Source: CAVZTA01 sp963778025 (GTDB lineage: Bacteria > Chloroflexota > Limnocylindria > Limnocylindrales > CSP1-4). From it: DNA of 64,000 nucleotides. The translations under genes were made by a program, and so were the position numbers. Shown here piece by piece: positions 15,669 to 26,976 of this stretch (within the stretch, counting starts at the first letter, position 1; the number at the start of each line of letters is the position of its first letter). The stretch lies in NCBI GenBank assembly GCA_963778025.1, contig CAVZTA010000012.1, positions 62,001 to 126,000 of the forward strand. The letters run 5' to 3'. Below the pieces are notes generated by a model, which did no database searches, was not told where the DNA came from, and saw nothing but the letters and a program-made list of their open reading frames with translations.

Positions 15669-18414
15669 GCGGCACGCACCGGCGGTCGCGCTCGCCGGCG
15701 CCCTCGCGGAACAGTCGCTCGAACGCCTCGTCGCCAAGCGCGGCCCGTGTCGCCTCGATCGCCGGCGCCGCCAGCGCCGTGCCGTCGGCACCCCAGCCGG
15801 CATCGCCGAGGAACGCCGCCGCCGTGCCCAGGCGGCGCGCGGCGCTCTCGTGGCGATCGGTCCGTGCCTCGACGGCGGCGAGACCCTGCAGGGCGTTCGC
15901 CCAGCGTGCCTGGAAGCCGACCGTCCGGAACACGTCGGCCGCCCCGGCGAAGTGCCGCCTCGGCGTCGTCGAGGCGTTCCGCGGCGAACTCGACCTCCCC
16001 GAGGTTCAGGCGCGCGAAGCCGATGCCTTCGGTGTGCCCCCGGGTCGTCCGGTACTGCGAGGACCTCGTGCAGCGCATCGCGCGCCTCGTCGAGACGGCA
16101 GGCTCGAGAGGTACACGATGGACAGGTTCGTCGTGGCGGTCATCACGAGGTCGCGGCGGCCGTCGGCATCTGCGGTCGCGATCGCCTCGGTGAGGTGCCG
16201 CTCGGCCTCGGCGAGATCGTCGCCCGCGATCGCGAGCACGCCCAGCAAGTTGTGCAGCGCGTGTTGCTCGAGCCGATCGTCGATCGCCTCCGCCACCTCG
16301 AGCGCCCGGGTGGCCATCGTCCCTGGCACTCGCCGTGTCGCCCAGGCTCCAGGCGATCGACGCGGCGGCGCGTGCCGTCCGGATGCCCGCTCGGGTCGGA
16401 ACGAGCCCGCGGCGGGCGATGATCCCGTCGAGGATCGCCCGGCCCTCGGCGAGGTAGCCGCGGATCCACCAGAAGCGCCACACGCCGGACACGAGCTCCA
16501 GCTCGCGCGTCGGGTCCTCGTCGCGCGCGGCGTGCCGCAGCGGCGTCGCGAAGGGTGTCGAGCTCCACGTCCAGGACGTGGATCGGCGGCGCCCATCGGG
16601 CCGGCGTCGCCCATCAGGTCGGCTCGCTCGACGACCGTCGAGGACCCAGTCGAGCAGCGCCGACTCCCGGTCGGCGCGCCGGTCGCCCAGCAGGTCGTAG
16701 GCGTACTCGCGCACGGTCTCGAGCAGCCGATAGCGTCGGTCGCCATCCAGGTCGAGCGCCTGGACGAGATGGTGGTCGACGAGCGAGACGAGCGCGTCGT
16801 CGTCCGCGCCGGCCACGATCGTCGCGGATTCCAGCGAGCATCCGGACGGGAACACCGCCATCGCCGCCAGGACCTCGGCGCCGCGGGGCTCGAGGAGGTT
16901 GACGCTCCAGGCGAGCGTCTCGCGGAGGGTCTGCTGGCGGGCCGGAAGGTCGCGCGGACCGCCGGTGAGCACGGACAGCCGCGATGCGAGCCGCGCGTCG
17001 AGGGTCCGCAGCCCGAGCGCTCGGACGCGCGCGGCGGCGAGCTCGATGGGCAGCGGCAGGCCGTCGAGCCGATGGCAGATCGAGGCGGCGATGGGCCGCG
17101 CCGCGGCATCGAGCTTGAACGACGGGTCGACGGCGGCTGCACGAGCAGCGAACAGCTCGACGGCGTCGTCCTCGCCCAGTGGCGCGACGGGATAGACGTG
17201 CTCGCCCGACACGTGGAGGACCACCCGGGTCGTGACGACGATGACCACGCGCGGCGCCGCGGCGAGGAGCCGGACCAGCTCGGGCGCCGCCGATCGCAGG
17301 TGCTCGACGTTGTCGAGCAGCAGGAGCTGCTCGCGACCGCCCAGCGCGGCCGACAGCGCCGCCAGCGCGTCGGTGCCGGGATCGAGGTCGAGCGACCGCG
17401 CGATCGTCGGCAGGACGAGCGCGGCGTCACGGAGCGAGGCCAGCTCGACGAGCGTCGCGCCGTTAGCGAACGAGCCCTCGACCGTGCGTGCGAGCTCGAG
17501 TGCCAGCCGGCTCTTGCCGCTGCCGCCAGCGCCGGTCAGCGAGAGCAGCCGGACGGTCGGTCGACCGAGCAGCTCGCGCAGCTCGGTGAGCTCGCGCTGG
17601 CGGCCGATGAGCGGGTTCGGCGGAGCCGGGAGCGTTGCCGCCATCGGCGCTCGCCGCCACGGGCGCGTCCGTCGCGAGCGCCGGGTCGCGGCGGGCGATG
17701 CGCTCGCGCAGCTCGACGAGCTCGGGACCCGGCGCCTCGCCCAGCTCGTCGTCGAGCGCGCGCCGGACCGTCTCGTAGACGGCTAGCGCGTCGGCGGGTC
17801 CCGAGACGCGATACGCGGCGAGCATCGCCAGGCCGGCGAGCGTTCGTCGGTCGGGTCGGCGCCGAGCGAGCCTCGCAGCTCGCCGAGGACCTCGGCGTGG
17901 CGGCCGAGGCGGAGGTCGGCGTCGAGCCGGTCGACGACGGCGAGCGCTCCGGAGGCTCTCGAGCCGTTCCGCCTCCTCTCGCGCGAACTCCTCGTAGCGG
18001 ACCTCGGCGAAGGCCGGGCCGCGCCACAGGTCGAGCGCTCGGCGGAGGATCGAGGCCGCGAGCGCCGCGTTGCCGCCCGCGAGCGCCTCGCGGCCGTCGA
18101 CCAGGAGCCGCTCGAACCGATCTGCGTCGACCTCGGCGGGCTCGACCTCGAGCCTGTAGCCCGCCGGATCGGTCGCGATGCGGACGCCGGCCGGCAGGAC
18201 CTTCCGCAGCTGCGAGACGTAGACCTGGAGGAGCTTGGGGGCCGAGACCGGCGCGTCCGTCGACCCACAGCGCGTCGATGAGCTCGTCGGCAGCCTGCGG
18301 GCGTCCTCGCTGGATGGCCAGCGCCGCGAGCAGGACGCGGGGCTTGGTCGCGGGCAGCGCGACCGGCCCGTCACTACCCGAGACCTCGAGCGGTCCCAGG
18401 ACTCGCAGCAGCAC
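15665..18414 (-). CDS. AfsR/SARP-type regulator: winged helix–BTAD–NB-ARC–TPR (many frame breaks)
   Basis: Large transcriptional regulator. From ATG 18414: an OmpR-like DNA-binding domain (MLLRVLGPLEVSGSDGPVAL; LLQVYVSQLRKVLPAG), a BTAD helical domain (DRFERLLVDGREALAGGNAA), then an ATPase domain with Walker A LTGAGGSGKSRLA and Walker B-like LLLLDNVEH, and C-terminal TPR helices ending DEAFERLFREGAG. About 910 residues after reconstruction, with seven or so frame changes (near 18250, 17950, 17830, 17650, 16330, 16100 and 15950). Relatives integrate nucleotide state with DNA binding to activate accessory genes. Truncated paralogues lie at 9956-10889 and 11143-11349. Confidence 0.8.
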
Positions 18415-18453
18415 TCGACCCCTCCGTGCCTCCGTTTCGCCCGTACGACAAGC

Positions 18454-18827
18454 CTAGGGTGTGCGCGTTCGCGCCGGAAGGGAGGTCGTGAACCACGCCC
18501 ATCAGGCAGCGGTCGTCGCCGGCCGGCGTCGCGGGAGTGACGACGTGCGCCCAGGTCTGGCTCAGGATCTCGTGCTCCCCGTGAAGGTCACGGACCGCGA
18601 CCCGCGGATGGACGTCGTCGTCGATCGCCGCGACCGCGGCCTGGAGGGATGGCTCGAACCGTCGCCACGCCTCCTCGCTCTCCCAGACCTCGATGATCCG
18701 GAAGCCCTCATCCGTGGGACCGGCGACGTGGAGGAGCAGTCCGCTCGGGGCGTGCCGGAGCAGCCGCGACCAGGCCCGCGTAGCGGTCCCAGCTCGCCGG
18801 GATGTCTCCGACCAGCGCGTAGGTCAT
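18454..18827 (-). CDS. small antibiotic-monooxygenase-like (ABM/dimeric alpha-beta barrel) protein
   Basis: Starts at ATG 18827 (MTYALVGDIPASWDRY). After a frame change near 18780 it reads RAWSRLLRHAPSGLLLHVAG, DEGFRIIEVWESEEAWRRFE and AIDDDVHPRVAVRDLHGEHE. The string FRIIEVWESEEAWRRF is typical of small dimeric ferredoxin-like proteins of the ABM/EthD type. About 120 residues. The exact stop is uncertain because the frame runs into the regulator start. It is transcribed divergently from the metalloprotease across the inverted repeat at 18849-18907. Confidence 0.55.
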
Positions 18828-18848
18828 GGATAGAGTCTGCGAGCCCCG

Positions 18849-18907
18849 GTTTAGGCACGGTATAGCGCCGACCTCGATGGGCGCCCTCGGCCGGCTATAC
18901 CGGCGAC
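18849..18907. promoter_or_regulatory. long interrupted inverted repeat, candidate shared operator
   Basis: The left arm GGTTTAG-4nt-GGTATAGC (from about 18850) is mirrored by the right arm, whose reverse complement reads GGTTTAG-5nt-GGTATAGC (ending about 18907). The repeat is centred near 18880 between the divergent starts at 18827 (minus) and 18967 (plus). Two composite half-sites on each side and AT-richness against a 70% GC background suggest a binding site for a dimeric regulator or paired divergent promoters. Confidence 0.6.
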
Positions 18908-18966
18908 TAAACCAGCGGTCGGCAGCCTGCGCTCCTCGATACCACGACACGAGGGAGGGCGAGACG

Positions 18967-21502
18967 ATGATCGGATCCAGGGCTGGGCCACGGGGCGCAC
19001 GCGGTCGGGCGGCTGAGCCCGTGCCGCCGCGCTCGCGATCGGCGGGCTCGCGATCTCGGCGGGAGCGGCGATGGCGGCCTACCCCACGACGCCGCGCGAC
19101 TTCGCCCACCCAGGGACCCCACACGACCCGCGACTGTCGCCGGCCAGCGGGGCCAACGACCGCCCGCTGCTGGTGATCGTCTCACTGTTCTCGGATCAGG
19201 CGGTGATCGACGAGAGTGACCGCGCGGACGTCGATGCGCAATTCTTCGGCGACGACCACAGCGTCGTCGACTTCTTTCGAACCAGTTCGTTCGGGAGGCT
19301 GGACTTCAGCCGAGCCGTCGAGTCACAGGGCGTTGCGAACGACGGGATCGCGTTCGTCCCGGTGACTCAGACCTACGCTCAGTGGGCGCCGATGCTCGAG
19401 TCGACGCGGCACAAGCTGCTCCTGCAGCAGGCGGACTCCGTGATCGACTTCGCCGCCTTCGACCGCGATGGCGAGGCCGGGTGACCGATGACGAAGCTGG
19501 CGATCATCGAGGTGCAGGACGGACCGTTCAACTGCGGCGGCACGCGAGGGATCGATGACGTCACGCTCGACGGGAAGTCCCTCAACGACAAGAGCATGTC
19601 GTTCGGCGGCGCGCCGACGAACACCATCACGCACATCCACGAGATCTCGCACCAGGCGCTCGGTCACGTCGACCACAGCTACACCGCGGGGCGGCTCGAC
19701 ATCACGGGTCCGACCTGCGGTGGCGATCCGTTCTTCGACTACAACTCGTGGCACAAGCTCCATCTCGGCTGGACCACGCCGACGGTCGTGACGACGGACG
19801 GCTTCTACACGGTGAGCCGCTGGGACACGTCGGGTCAGTCGTTCCTGCTGTACGACCCCGACCGCGGCACGGACGACTACTTCCTGGTCGAGAACCGGTG
19901 CCGGGACAGCGGGTTCCTACGACGCCGATGCTTCGGACGACCGGGATCGTCGTGTGGCGCGTGGACGACACGAAGTTCGACGCGCCGCCACCGAACACCG
20001 CCTATCAGCTGATGAAGCCCGACGGGACCCGTCCGGGCGACGTCTACGCCGGCAGCTTCGCGGATGCGTGGGATCCGGACGACTTCCAGCACGCCGCAGC
20101 GGACGATGATCCGCCGCTGGACGGACGGGTCGCTCTCGAAGGTCGCGATGCGCGCGATCGGCGGGGCAGCGGACGTCGTGCGCGTCTTCTTCGACGTCCG
20201 CGGACCCGGCGTGCTCGTCGATCCGTCGACGGTCCTGACACAGGTGACGATGCTCACGCCCGAGTCGATCTCGTTCCCCGTCCTGAACACCGGCGAGACA
20301 TCCGACTCCTTCACCTTCACCTTGACGAACATGCCCGCGGGTTGGACGGCGACGACCCAGACCCTGACGCTGCCCGCGTGCTCAGGGATCGAGTGCACGC
20401 CCGTCACAGCGACGGTCGATCTGACGGTCCCGGCCAACACGCCGACCGGCGACTACTCCATCCGGGCGACAGGCCGCAGCACGACCGATGACGACGTGAC
20501 ATCGAGCTCGACCGTCCGCGTGCGCGTGGTGAAGCGCGCGACGACGCTCGTCTACACCGGCGTGACGAGCGCTGACTACTCGGATCCTGCGGCCGTATCG
20601 GCGGTGCTGACCGATACCGCCACCGGCGCGGCGATCGCGGGCAAGTCGATCGACATCACGATCGGCTCCCAGTCGACCGATCCGGATCCGGTCACGGACG
20701 CCTCCGGGACCGCGAGCTCGTCGATCACCATCGACCAGCCATCGAGCGTCCGTGCACTCAGTGTCGCGTTCGCTGGCGACGGGACCTACCTGTCAAGCAG
20801 TCTCGAACGCACCTTCACGATCCTCAAGGAGCAACTGTCGTTCGCGTACACGGGCTCGACGCTCATCGGGCTGGGGACGACGCCGACGCTGTCGGCGACC
20901 GCGACCCAGGCTGCCGACGGCTCGCCGGGCGACCTCTCGAAGGCAGGCGCGGTCTTCACGCTGGCGCCCACGCTGACGGGCACGCCGTTCACGTATCCGG
21001 CAGCCGTGTCCGCGACGGGTGCCGTAAGCACTTCGGCGACCGGGCTGCCGGTCGACGTCTGGTCCGTCACCATCGGCGTCGCCGACGATCGAACGCAGTA
21101 CTGGACGGGGTCGACGACAGGCCTCGTCCGAGCTCGTCCTCTTTGATCCAACGGCGAGGTTCACCGGTGACGCTGCGGGGACCGACGGCGGGGGGTCACG
21201 GGTCTCCGTGTCGTTCGACGTGCGGTACGACACGCGGCAGAAGGCGCGCGGTTCGATCACCGTGAAGGGTCCCGGCGGGACCTTCAGCGGCAAGGATCCT
21301 GCGCTGGATCGTCCAGGTCGGGAATGTCGCGATCATCGAGGAGGTCGGGCACGCTCGGCCGCACGCCGGCGACCCTCCGGCTCCGCGTCGACGACCAGGC
21401 CGAGCCCGCCGAGGCCGGATACGTTCCGGGTGCGGATCGGCTGCCTATGACTCGGGGACGACGCGCGTCACCTCGGGCAACCTCCAGTCCCACCCGGTCT
21501 AA
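18967..21502 (+). CDS. secreted M6-like metalloprotease with Ig-like repeats (frame breaks)
   Basis: ATG 18967 is preceded by a GAGGGAGGG Shine-Dalgarno. A signal peptide (ALAIGGLAISAGAAMA) is read after a break near 19020. The catalytic region has HIHEISHQALGHVDHSY, a HExxHxxGxxD zinc motif, and the family-like HKLHLGW and DDYFLVENR. Just before it, DRDGE followed by VTDDE (two compensating shifts at 19470-19500 remove an in-frame TGA) resembles an EF-hand loop. The C-terminal ~500 residues form strand-rich Ig-like domains (TTLVYTGVTSADYSDPAAVS; LSFAYTGSTLIGLGTTP) and a tail ending SGNLQSHPV. About 840 residues. Likely an exported protease. Confidence 0.7.
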
Positions 21503-21547
21503 CGGCGGGTCGCCCGGGTCGGGATCGGGGTGAAGATCGGCTGACCA

Positions 21548-21578
21548 CCCGTCGGGCGGCGAAGGGCCGCCCAACGGG
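21548..21578 (+). terminator. strong hairpin between metalloprotease and pth
   Basis: CCCGT and GGGCGGC pair with GCCGCCC and ACGGG around a five-base loop (GAAGG), a 12-base-pair stem with one mismatch. There is no T-tract, as usual in very GC-rich genomes. It lies 46 bases after the metalloprotease stop and could end that transcript. Confidence 0.5.
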
Positions 21579-21679
21579 TACCATGGCGAACGAGCCCCGT
21601 CGGACCTCGTCCCGGGGCCGTTCGCCGTGCCTGCGGGTCGTGGATGACGCGCGGCGGCACGCTCAGGACGCTCGCACAC

Positions 21680-22369
21680 GTGAAGCTCGTCATCGGTCTC
21701 GGCAACCCCGGAGGGCAGTACGCCGAGACCCGCCACAACATCGGCTGGATGGTGCTCGACCGGATCGCGGACCGGCTCGGGCGGGCCGGCCGTGGGCGCC
21801 AGCGGGACGCCTCGGAGTCGATCCAGGTGCGTCTCGCCGGCGAGGACGTCATCCTCGCCAAGCCGCTCACCTACATGAACGACTCCGGCATCGCCGTGCG
21901 CAAGCTCCTCGCCCGCGAGCGCGCGCCGCTCATCGACGTGCTCGTCGTCGCCGACGACTTCGCCCTGCCGTTCGGCAAGCTCCGCTTCCGTGAGGCGGGC
22001 AGCCACGGCGGCCACAACGGGCTGCGCTCGATCATCGACGAGCTGGGCACCGAGAAGTTCAGCCGGCTGCGGGTGGGCATCGGCGAGCCTGGTCGCGGCG
22101 CGGTCGACCACGTCCTCTCGCGCTTCCATCCCGACGAGCGCCAGCGGCTGGGGACGCTCCTGGACGCGGCCGCCGACGGCGTGGAGGCCTGGGCTCGGGA
22201 GGGCACGGCGAAGGCGGCCAACCGGTTCAACGCCTTCGAGCTCCAGGCGAAGTCCGAGGACGAAGGGGCACCGCCGGCCGGCGAGGTCGGCGGACCGCCC
22301 GACAAGGACGGCGTCCGCCGCACGAGGACCGGCTGGCGGAAGGTGCTCGACCGTGGAGTCGACGAGTGA
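21680..22369 (+). CDS. pth: peptidyl-tRNA hydrolase
   Basis: Releases tRNA from peptidyl-tRNA that drops off ribosomes. Family features: KLVIGLGNPGGQYAETRHNI (Asn and catalytic His), VILAKPLTYMNDSG, VVADDFALPFGKLR and GSHGGHNGLRSII. GTG 21680 is chosen because it gives the family N-terminus directly; ATG 21644 would add 12 residues. The C-terminus has a ~40-residue charged tail beyond the usual end. It overlaps mfd by four bases (GTGA), the common pth–mfd pairing. Confidence 0.95.
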   Translation: MKLVIGLGNPGGQYAETRHNIGWMVLDRIADRLGRAGRGRQRDASESIQVRLAGEDVILAKPLTYMNDSGIAVRKLLARERAPLIDVLVVADDFALPFGKLRFREAGSHGGHNGLRSIIDELGTEKFSRLRVGIGEPGRGAVDHVLSRFHPDERQRLGTLLDAAADGVEAWAREGTAKAANRFNAFELQAKSEDEGAPPAGEVGGPPDKDGVRRTRTGWRKVLDRGVDE

Positions 22370-25300
22370 GCGGCCTCGGGCGCGGCAAGACGCTGCGCGA
22401 GCGGCGCCTCGCGGAGAAGGTGGCCCGCGAATGGGCGGACCGCCGGTCGGCCAAGACGGCGCCGGAAGCGGAGGTCGATCTCGACCGGGCATCCGCAGAG
22501 GCTGAGGTCGAGCTCGCGACGCGCCCGCCGGCCGAGGACGGACGATCGCGCCAGCAGCGAGGGCGCGAGGGAGCCGCGGAACGCCGAACGGCGAGCGCCG
22601 TCCGGGCCAGGCCGACGACCGCCGATCGCTCCGGTTCCCGGGGCGCCGGCCGGCGTGTCCCCGACCTCTCGACGCTGCCGCCGCTGCTCGCGTCGAGTGG
22701 CGCCTTCGCGGCGCTCCGCGAACGTCTCGGCGATCCGGGCGCCGTCCCGTCCCGTGGCCGCCACGCCGGCCTCACGCAGGTCCCCCACGGCGCCAAGTCC
22801 TTCCTCGCCGCGACGCTCGCGGCGCCCGCGACCGGCGAACGCGTCGTGTGGGTCGCGCGCGACGCCGAGATCGGCGACCGGGTCGCGGAGGAGCTCTCGG
22901 CGTGGCTCGGCGACCCCGGTGCGATCGCCGTCCTGGAACCGCGCACCGCGCTCGCCTATGAGCGCAGCGAGCTCGTCGCGGATGAGACCGCGGCGCGCGT
23001 CGCCGCCCTCAGCGCGTGGCGCAGCGGTCGTGCCCGGGTGCTCGTCGCCAGCGTCCAGGCGCTCGTCCAGCACACGCTTGCGCCCGACGACCTGCCCGCG
23101 CAGCCCCGCGTGCTCAAGGTCGGCACCCGGGTCTCCCTCGAGCCGCTCGTGCGCGAGCTGTTCGACCTCGGGTACGTCCCGGTCCTCGAGGTCGCCGGGC
23201 GCGGCGAGTTCGCCCGTCGCGGTGGTCTCGTCGACGTGTTCCCGCCGTCGGCAGCGCTGCCGGTGCGACTGGAGTTCTTCGGCGACGAGATCGACTCGCT
23301 GCGCGCCTTCGACCCCACCGATCAGCGCTCCGTCGAGAGCGTCGCCGAGGTCACGCTCCTGCCCGCCACCGAGTTCCTCCTGCCGTCCGGCGGTGTCGTC
23401 ACGATCGCGGAGCGCCTGGGCCGTCTCGCGCCGCGCCTCCCCGAGCGACTCGCGGCGGACCTCCTCCGCTTCGAGGGCGAGATCGCGACCGACGGCCGGG
23501 AACGCGCCACGACCGAGGGACGCGCGCTCGCCGTCGGCGACGCGGCGGAGGTCTGGGCGCCCGTCCTCGCGCCATCGACCGCCCTCGACCATCTCGACCC
23601 CGGCACGCTCCTCGTGCTCGACGAGCCCGGGGAGCTCGTCGAAGCCGGCGACTTCCTGTGGCGTCAGGCGGAGGAGCGTCTCGCCGAGCTGGTCGAGAGC
23701 GGCGACCTGCCCAGGACCTGGCCGACCGCGTATCTCGCCCGGAAGGCGTGGACCCAGCGCCTGGCCGCCGGGCGCACGCTGGAGCTCACCTGGGAGTCCG
23801 AGCCCCACGCCGCCGAGGGCATGAGCTTCGCGGCGGGCGGGCTCAGCTCGGGCGATGCCTTCGGCTGGCGTGAGCCCGTCCTGCCGCCCGGCCGCACCGA
23901 GCGGCTCGTCGATGCGGTGGAGCACTGGGCCGGCGAGCGCGCGCGGGTGGTCATCGCCTCGGACCAGGCGCCGCGGCTCTCCGAGCTCCTCGGCGAGGCG
24001 GGCCGGCCGGTCGCGATCGTCCACCGCATCAGCGAGCCGCCGCCGCCCGGGGCGGTGGCGCTCATCGAGCGCTCGCTGAACGGCGGCTTCGCCGGTGGTC
24101 CCGACGGGCTGGCGTTCGTGACCGACCGGGAGCTCTTCGGCAGCGTCCGCGTCCGCCGGCCCAAGGCGATGCGGCGCGTCGTGCCACGGGACATCCTCGA
24201 GCGCCTGACGCCGGGCGACCTGGTCGTGCACATCGATCACGGCATCGCGCGCTATGAGCGGATGCTCCGGCGCGGCGGCGAGGGTGAGGAGCGCGACTAC
24301 CTGGAGCTCGCATTCCAGGCCGGCGACCGCATCTTCGTCCCGGTCGAGCAGATCAATCGCGTCACGCGGTACTCCGGTGGCGAGTCGCCGGCGCTCTCGC
24401 GTCTCGGTGGCACGGACTGGCTGCGGACGAAGCAGCGGGTCCGGAAGGCCGTCACCGACCTCGCGGAGGAGCTGCTCAAGCTCTACGCCCAGCGCGAGGG
24501 CGCCGCCGGGTTCGCGTTCGCCACGGACGGTCCGTGGCAGTCGGAGATGGAGGCGTCGTTCCCCTACGAGGAGACCGTCGACCAGCTTCGCGCCGCCGCC
24601 GAGGTCAAGGTCGACATGGAGGCTCGCCGGCCGATGGACCGGTTGGTCGTCGGCGACGTCGGCTACGGCAAGACCGAGGTCGCGCTGCGCGCCGCGTTCA
24701 AGGCCACGCAGGACGGCAAGCAGGTCGCCGTCCTCGTGCCCACGACCGTCCTCGCGGGGCAGCACTTCGCGACCTTCTCGCAGCGCTTCGCGGCATTTCC
24801 CGCTCAAGGTGGGGCTGCTGGCGCGGTTCGTCTCGGCCCGCGAGCAGGAGCGGGTGCTCGACGGGCTGCGCGACGGCTCCGTCGACCTGGTCATCGGGAC
24901 GCACCGGCTGCTGTCGAAGGACGTCGTGTTCCGTGATCTGGGCCTGGTCGTGGTCGACGAGGAGCAGCGGTTCGGCGTCGCGGCGAAGGAGAAGCTCAAG
25001 CAGCTCCGTTCCGAGGTCGACGTCCTGACGCTGTCGGCGACGCCGATCCCGCGGACGCTCAATCTCGCGCTCGCCGGGATCCGCGACCTGTCGGTCATCG
25101 AGACCCCGCCGGAGGACCGCCTGCCGATCCAGACGCGCGTCGCGGAGGCGACCGCCGGCCTCGTCCGCGACGCGATCCTCCGGGAGCTCGATCGCGGCGG
25201 GCAGGTGTTCTACGTCCACAATCGGGTCGAGACGATCGAGGCGCAGGCGGAGCAGCTCCGCCGGATGCTGCCCGAGGCGCGCATCGTGGTGGGCCACGGC

Positions 25301-26260
25301 CAGATGCCCGAGGGCCAGCTCGAGCAGGTGATGCTGAGCTTCGCGGCGGGGGAGGCCGACGTCCTCGTGTGCACGACGATCATCGAGTCGGGCCTCGACA
25401 TCCCGAACGCCAACACCATCATCATCGACCGCGCCGACACGCTCGGGCTGGCGCAGCTGTACCAGCTGCGGGGACGGGTCGGGCGGTCGTCGCGGCGGGC
25501 CTATGCGTACCTCCTCTACCGGCGACGGGAGCGGATGAGCGAGGAGGCGCGCAAGCGCCTGCAGGCGATCTTCAACGCCTCCGAGCTGGGTGCGGGGTTC
25601 CAGATCGCGCTGGCGGACCTCGAGATCCGCGGTGCCGGGAACATCCTGGGCGGGGAGCAGTCGGGCCACATGGCGGCGGTCGGCTTCGACCTCTACTCGC
25701 GGCTGCTGGCCGATGCGGTCGAGGAGGCGAAGGCGCATCGCGAGCATCGCGTGCCGGTCGTCGAGACGCCGCAGGCGGTGGTGGACCTGCCCGTCGACGC
25801 GCACCTCCCCGACGACTACGTCCCCGACGAGGCGCAGAAGCTGGAGCTGTACCGGCGATTGGCACGGGCACGGACGACGGGCGATGTCGCGGCCTTCCGG
25901 CAGGAGGTCACCGACCGCTTCGGGCCGATGCCGGCGCCGGTGCTGCGGCTGGCCGAGGTCGCGGAGCTCCGTCTGGCGGCCGAGTCGGCGGGGGTCGCGT
26001 CGGTGGCCCGGGAGGAGGGGCTCCTCGTCGTGCGGTTCGGGGCGGGGCTCACGCGGGCGACCGCGATGCAGCTCCTGGGCGCCGGCGCGGGTCCGCTGCC
26101 CGGCGTCCGGCCGGGTGACGTGACGTTCGCGTCCAACCAGGTCCGCATCCGGCTGCCACGCGACCCGATGAAGGGCTGGCAGCTGACCCAGGCCGTCGTC
26201 GCGCGGCTGGTCGCCGCGCGGGACGTGGACGGAGCGGGGGATGACACCGATGGCCGATGA
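22366..26260 (+). CDS. mfd: transcription-repair coupling factor Mfd (one frame break)
   Basis: DNA translocase that removes stalled RNA polymerase and recruits UvrA. The UvrB-homology region, the RNA-polymerase-interacting domain start (DHGIARYERM), Walker A VGDVGYGKTEVALRAA, motif II VVDEEQRFGV, TLSATPIPRTL, RGRVGRS and the TRCF C-terminal domain are visible. One extra C in the run at 24800 (TTTCCCG) shifts the frame in the helicase part; both sides are otherwise perfect, so this is almost certainly an assembly error. The protein has an unusual ~95-residue Arg/Ala-rich N-terminal extension before the first Mfd strand. About 1,298 residues. Confidence 0.93.
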
Positions 26261-26506
26261 GCTGCGTCGTGCGCCTGGCGCTCGACGACGACGAGCGGCG
26301 GACGTTGCGCGGCGTCCTCGCTGGGTGCCCGCGCGGCCGAACTTGCGGAAGTCAAGCGGCGCGGCGGCCGCCTCTCGTTCGGCTACGGCAGTGACTCCGC
26401 GCGCGAGACGATGAGCGCCGAGGCCGACGACGCGCGACGGAAGATGGACCTCCTCGACCGGCTGATCGCGGCGCTCGATGCGGCTTCCCGGGAGTCCCGC
26501 GGCTAG
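26250..26506 (+). CDS. small hypothetical protein after mfd (frame breaks)
   Basis: A start at ATG 26250 overlaps the mfd end (MADEL). Pieces in the other frames read VRLALDDDERRTLRGVLAG, AAELAEVKRRGGRLSFGYGS and MDLLDRLIAALDAASRESRG, ending at TAG 26506. The reconstructed product is about 85 residues, helical and charged. No family is recognised. It meets the convergent coiled-coil gene within four bases, which supports a real end here. Confidence 0.4.
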
Positions 26507-26976
26507 CGGATGAGCGCGAGGAGCAGTGCGACGACCGCGACGGCGAGCCCGCCGCCGGCGACGAGCGTGAGGCGAGCCGCGCGGTCGCGCAGCTCGGCGG
26601 TCGCCGTCTCCTGCGCCGCGACCGAGGCGCGGAGACGCTCGAGCTCGGTGGCCAGCGCCGTCTGACGTGCCTCGAGCGCAGGATCGGCGGTGATGTCGCT
26701 GACCTCGGCGACCGCGGCGACCGGCTCCGGACGGGTCGGCGGCGCGGGCGGCTCCGGGGTCTCGGCGGGCGCGGTGACCGGGGTCGCCTCGGGAGCGTCG
26801 GCCAGGCCCATGCGCGCGAGGACCGCGTCGAGGCGCGGATCCGCCGGCGAACGGACCGCCTCGCGGGCGGCCTCGGACAGGTCTCCGAACAGGGAGTCGG
26901 TGGTCGGCGACGCGTCGTCGGGACGATCCGCTGCGGCGGACCGGCTCCGCGTGGTGTCGTCACGCATCGGAGGCAC
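26503..26976 (-). CDS. C-terminally membrane-anchored coiled-coil protein
   Basis: A 157-residue protein, family not recognised. The N-terminal half is acidic and Pro-rich (FGDLSEAAREAVRSPADPRLDAVLARMGLAD is split by Ala/Pro linkers later), residues ~105-135 form a short coiled coil (ARQTALATELERLRAS), and the last 20 residues (LVAGGGLAVAVVALLLALIR) are a single membrane span ending at the stop. This is a tail-anchor topology, with the main body in the cytoplasm. A start nine bases further in (second Met) is equally possible. Confidence 0.6.
   Translation of the reverse strand: MPPMRDDTTRSRSAAADRPDDASPTTDSLFGDLSEAAREAVRSPADPRLDAVLARMGLADAPEATPVTAPAETPEPPAPPTRPEPVAAVAEVSDITADPALEARQTALATELERLRASVAAQETATAELRDRAARLTLVAGGGLAVAVVALLLALIR

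Noticed and set aside
24780..24815. Programmed frameshift in mfd
   Set aside because: No slippery heptamer or downstream structure stands out, Mfd is not known to use recoding, and many other genes in the window show the same kind of single-base break.
21871..25098. 1075-codon minus-strand frame opposite pth and mfd
   Set aside because: Antisense shadow; Mfd motifs are unambiguous on the plus strand.
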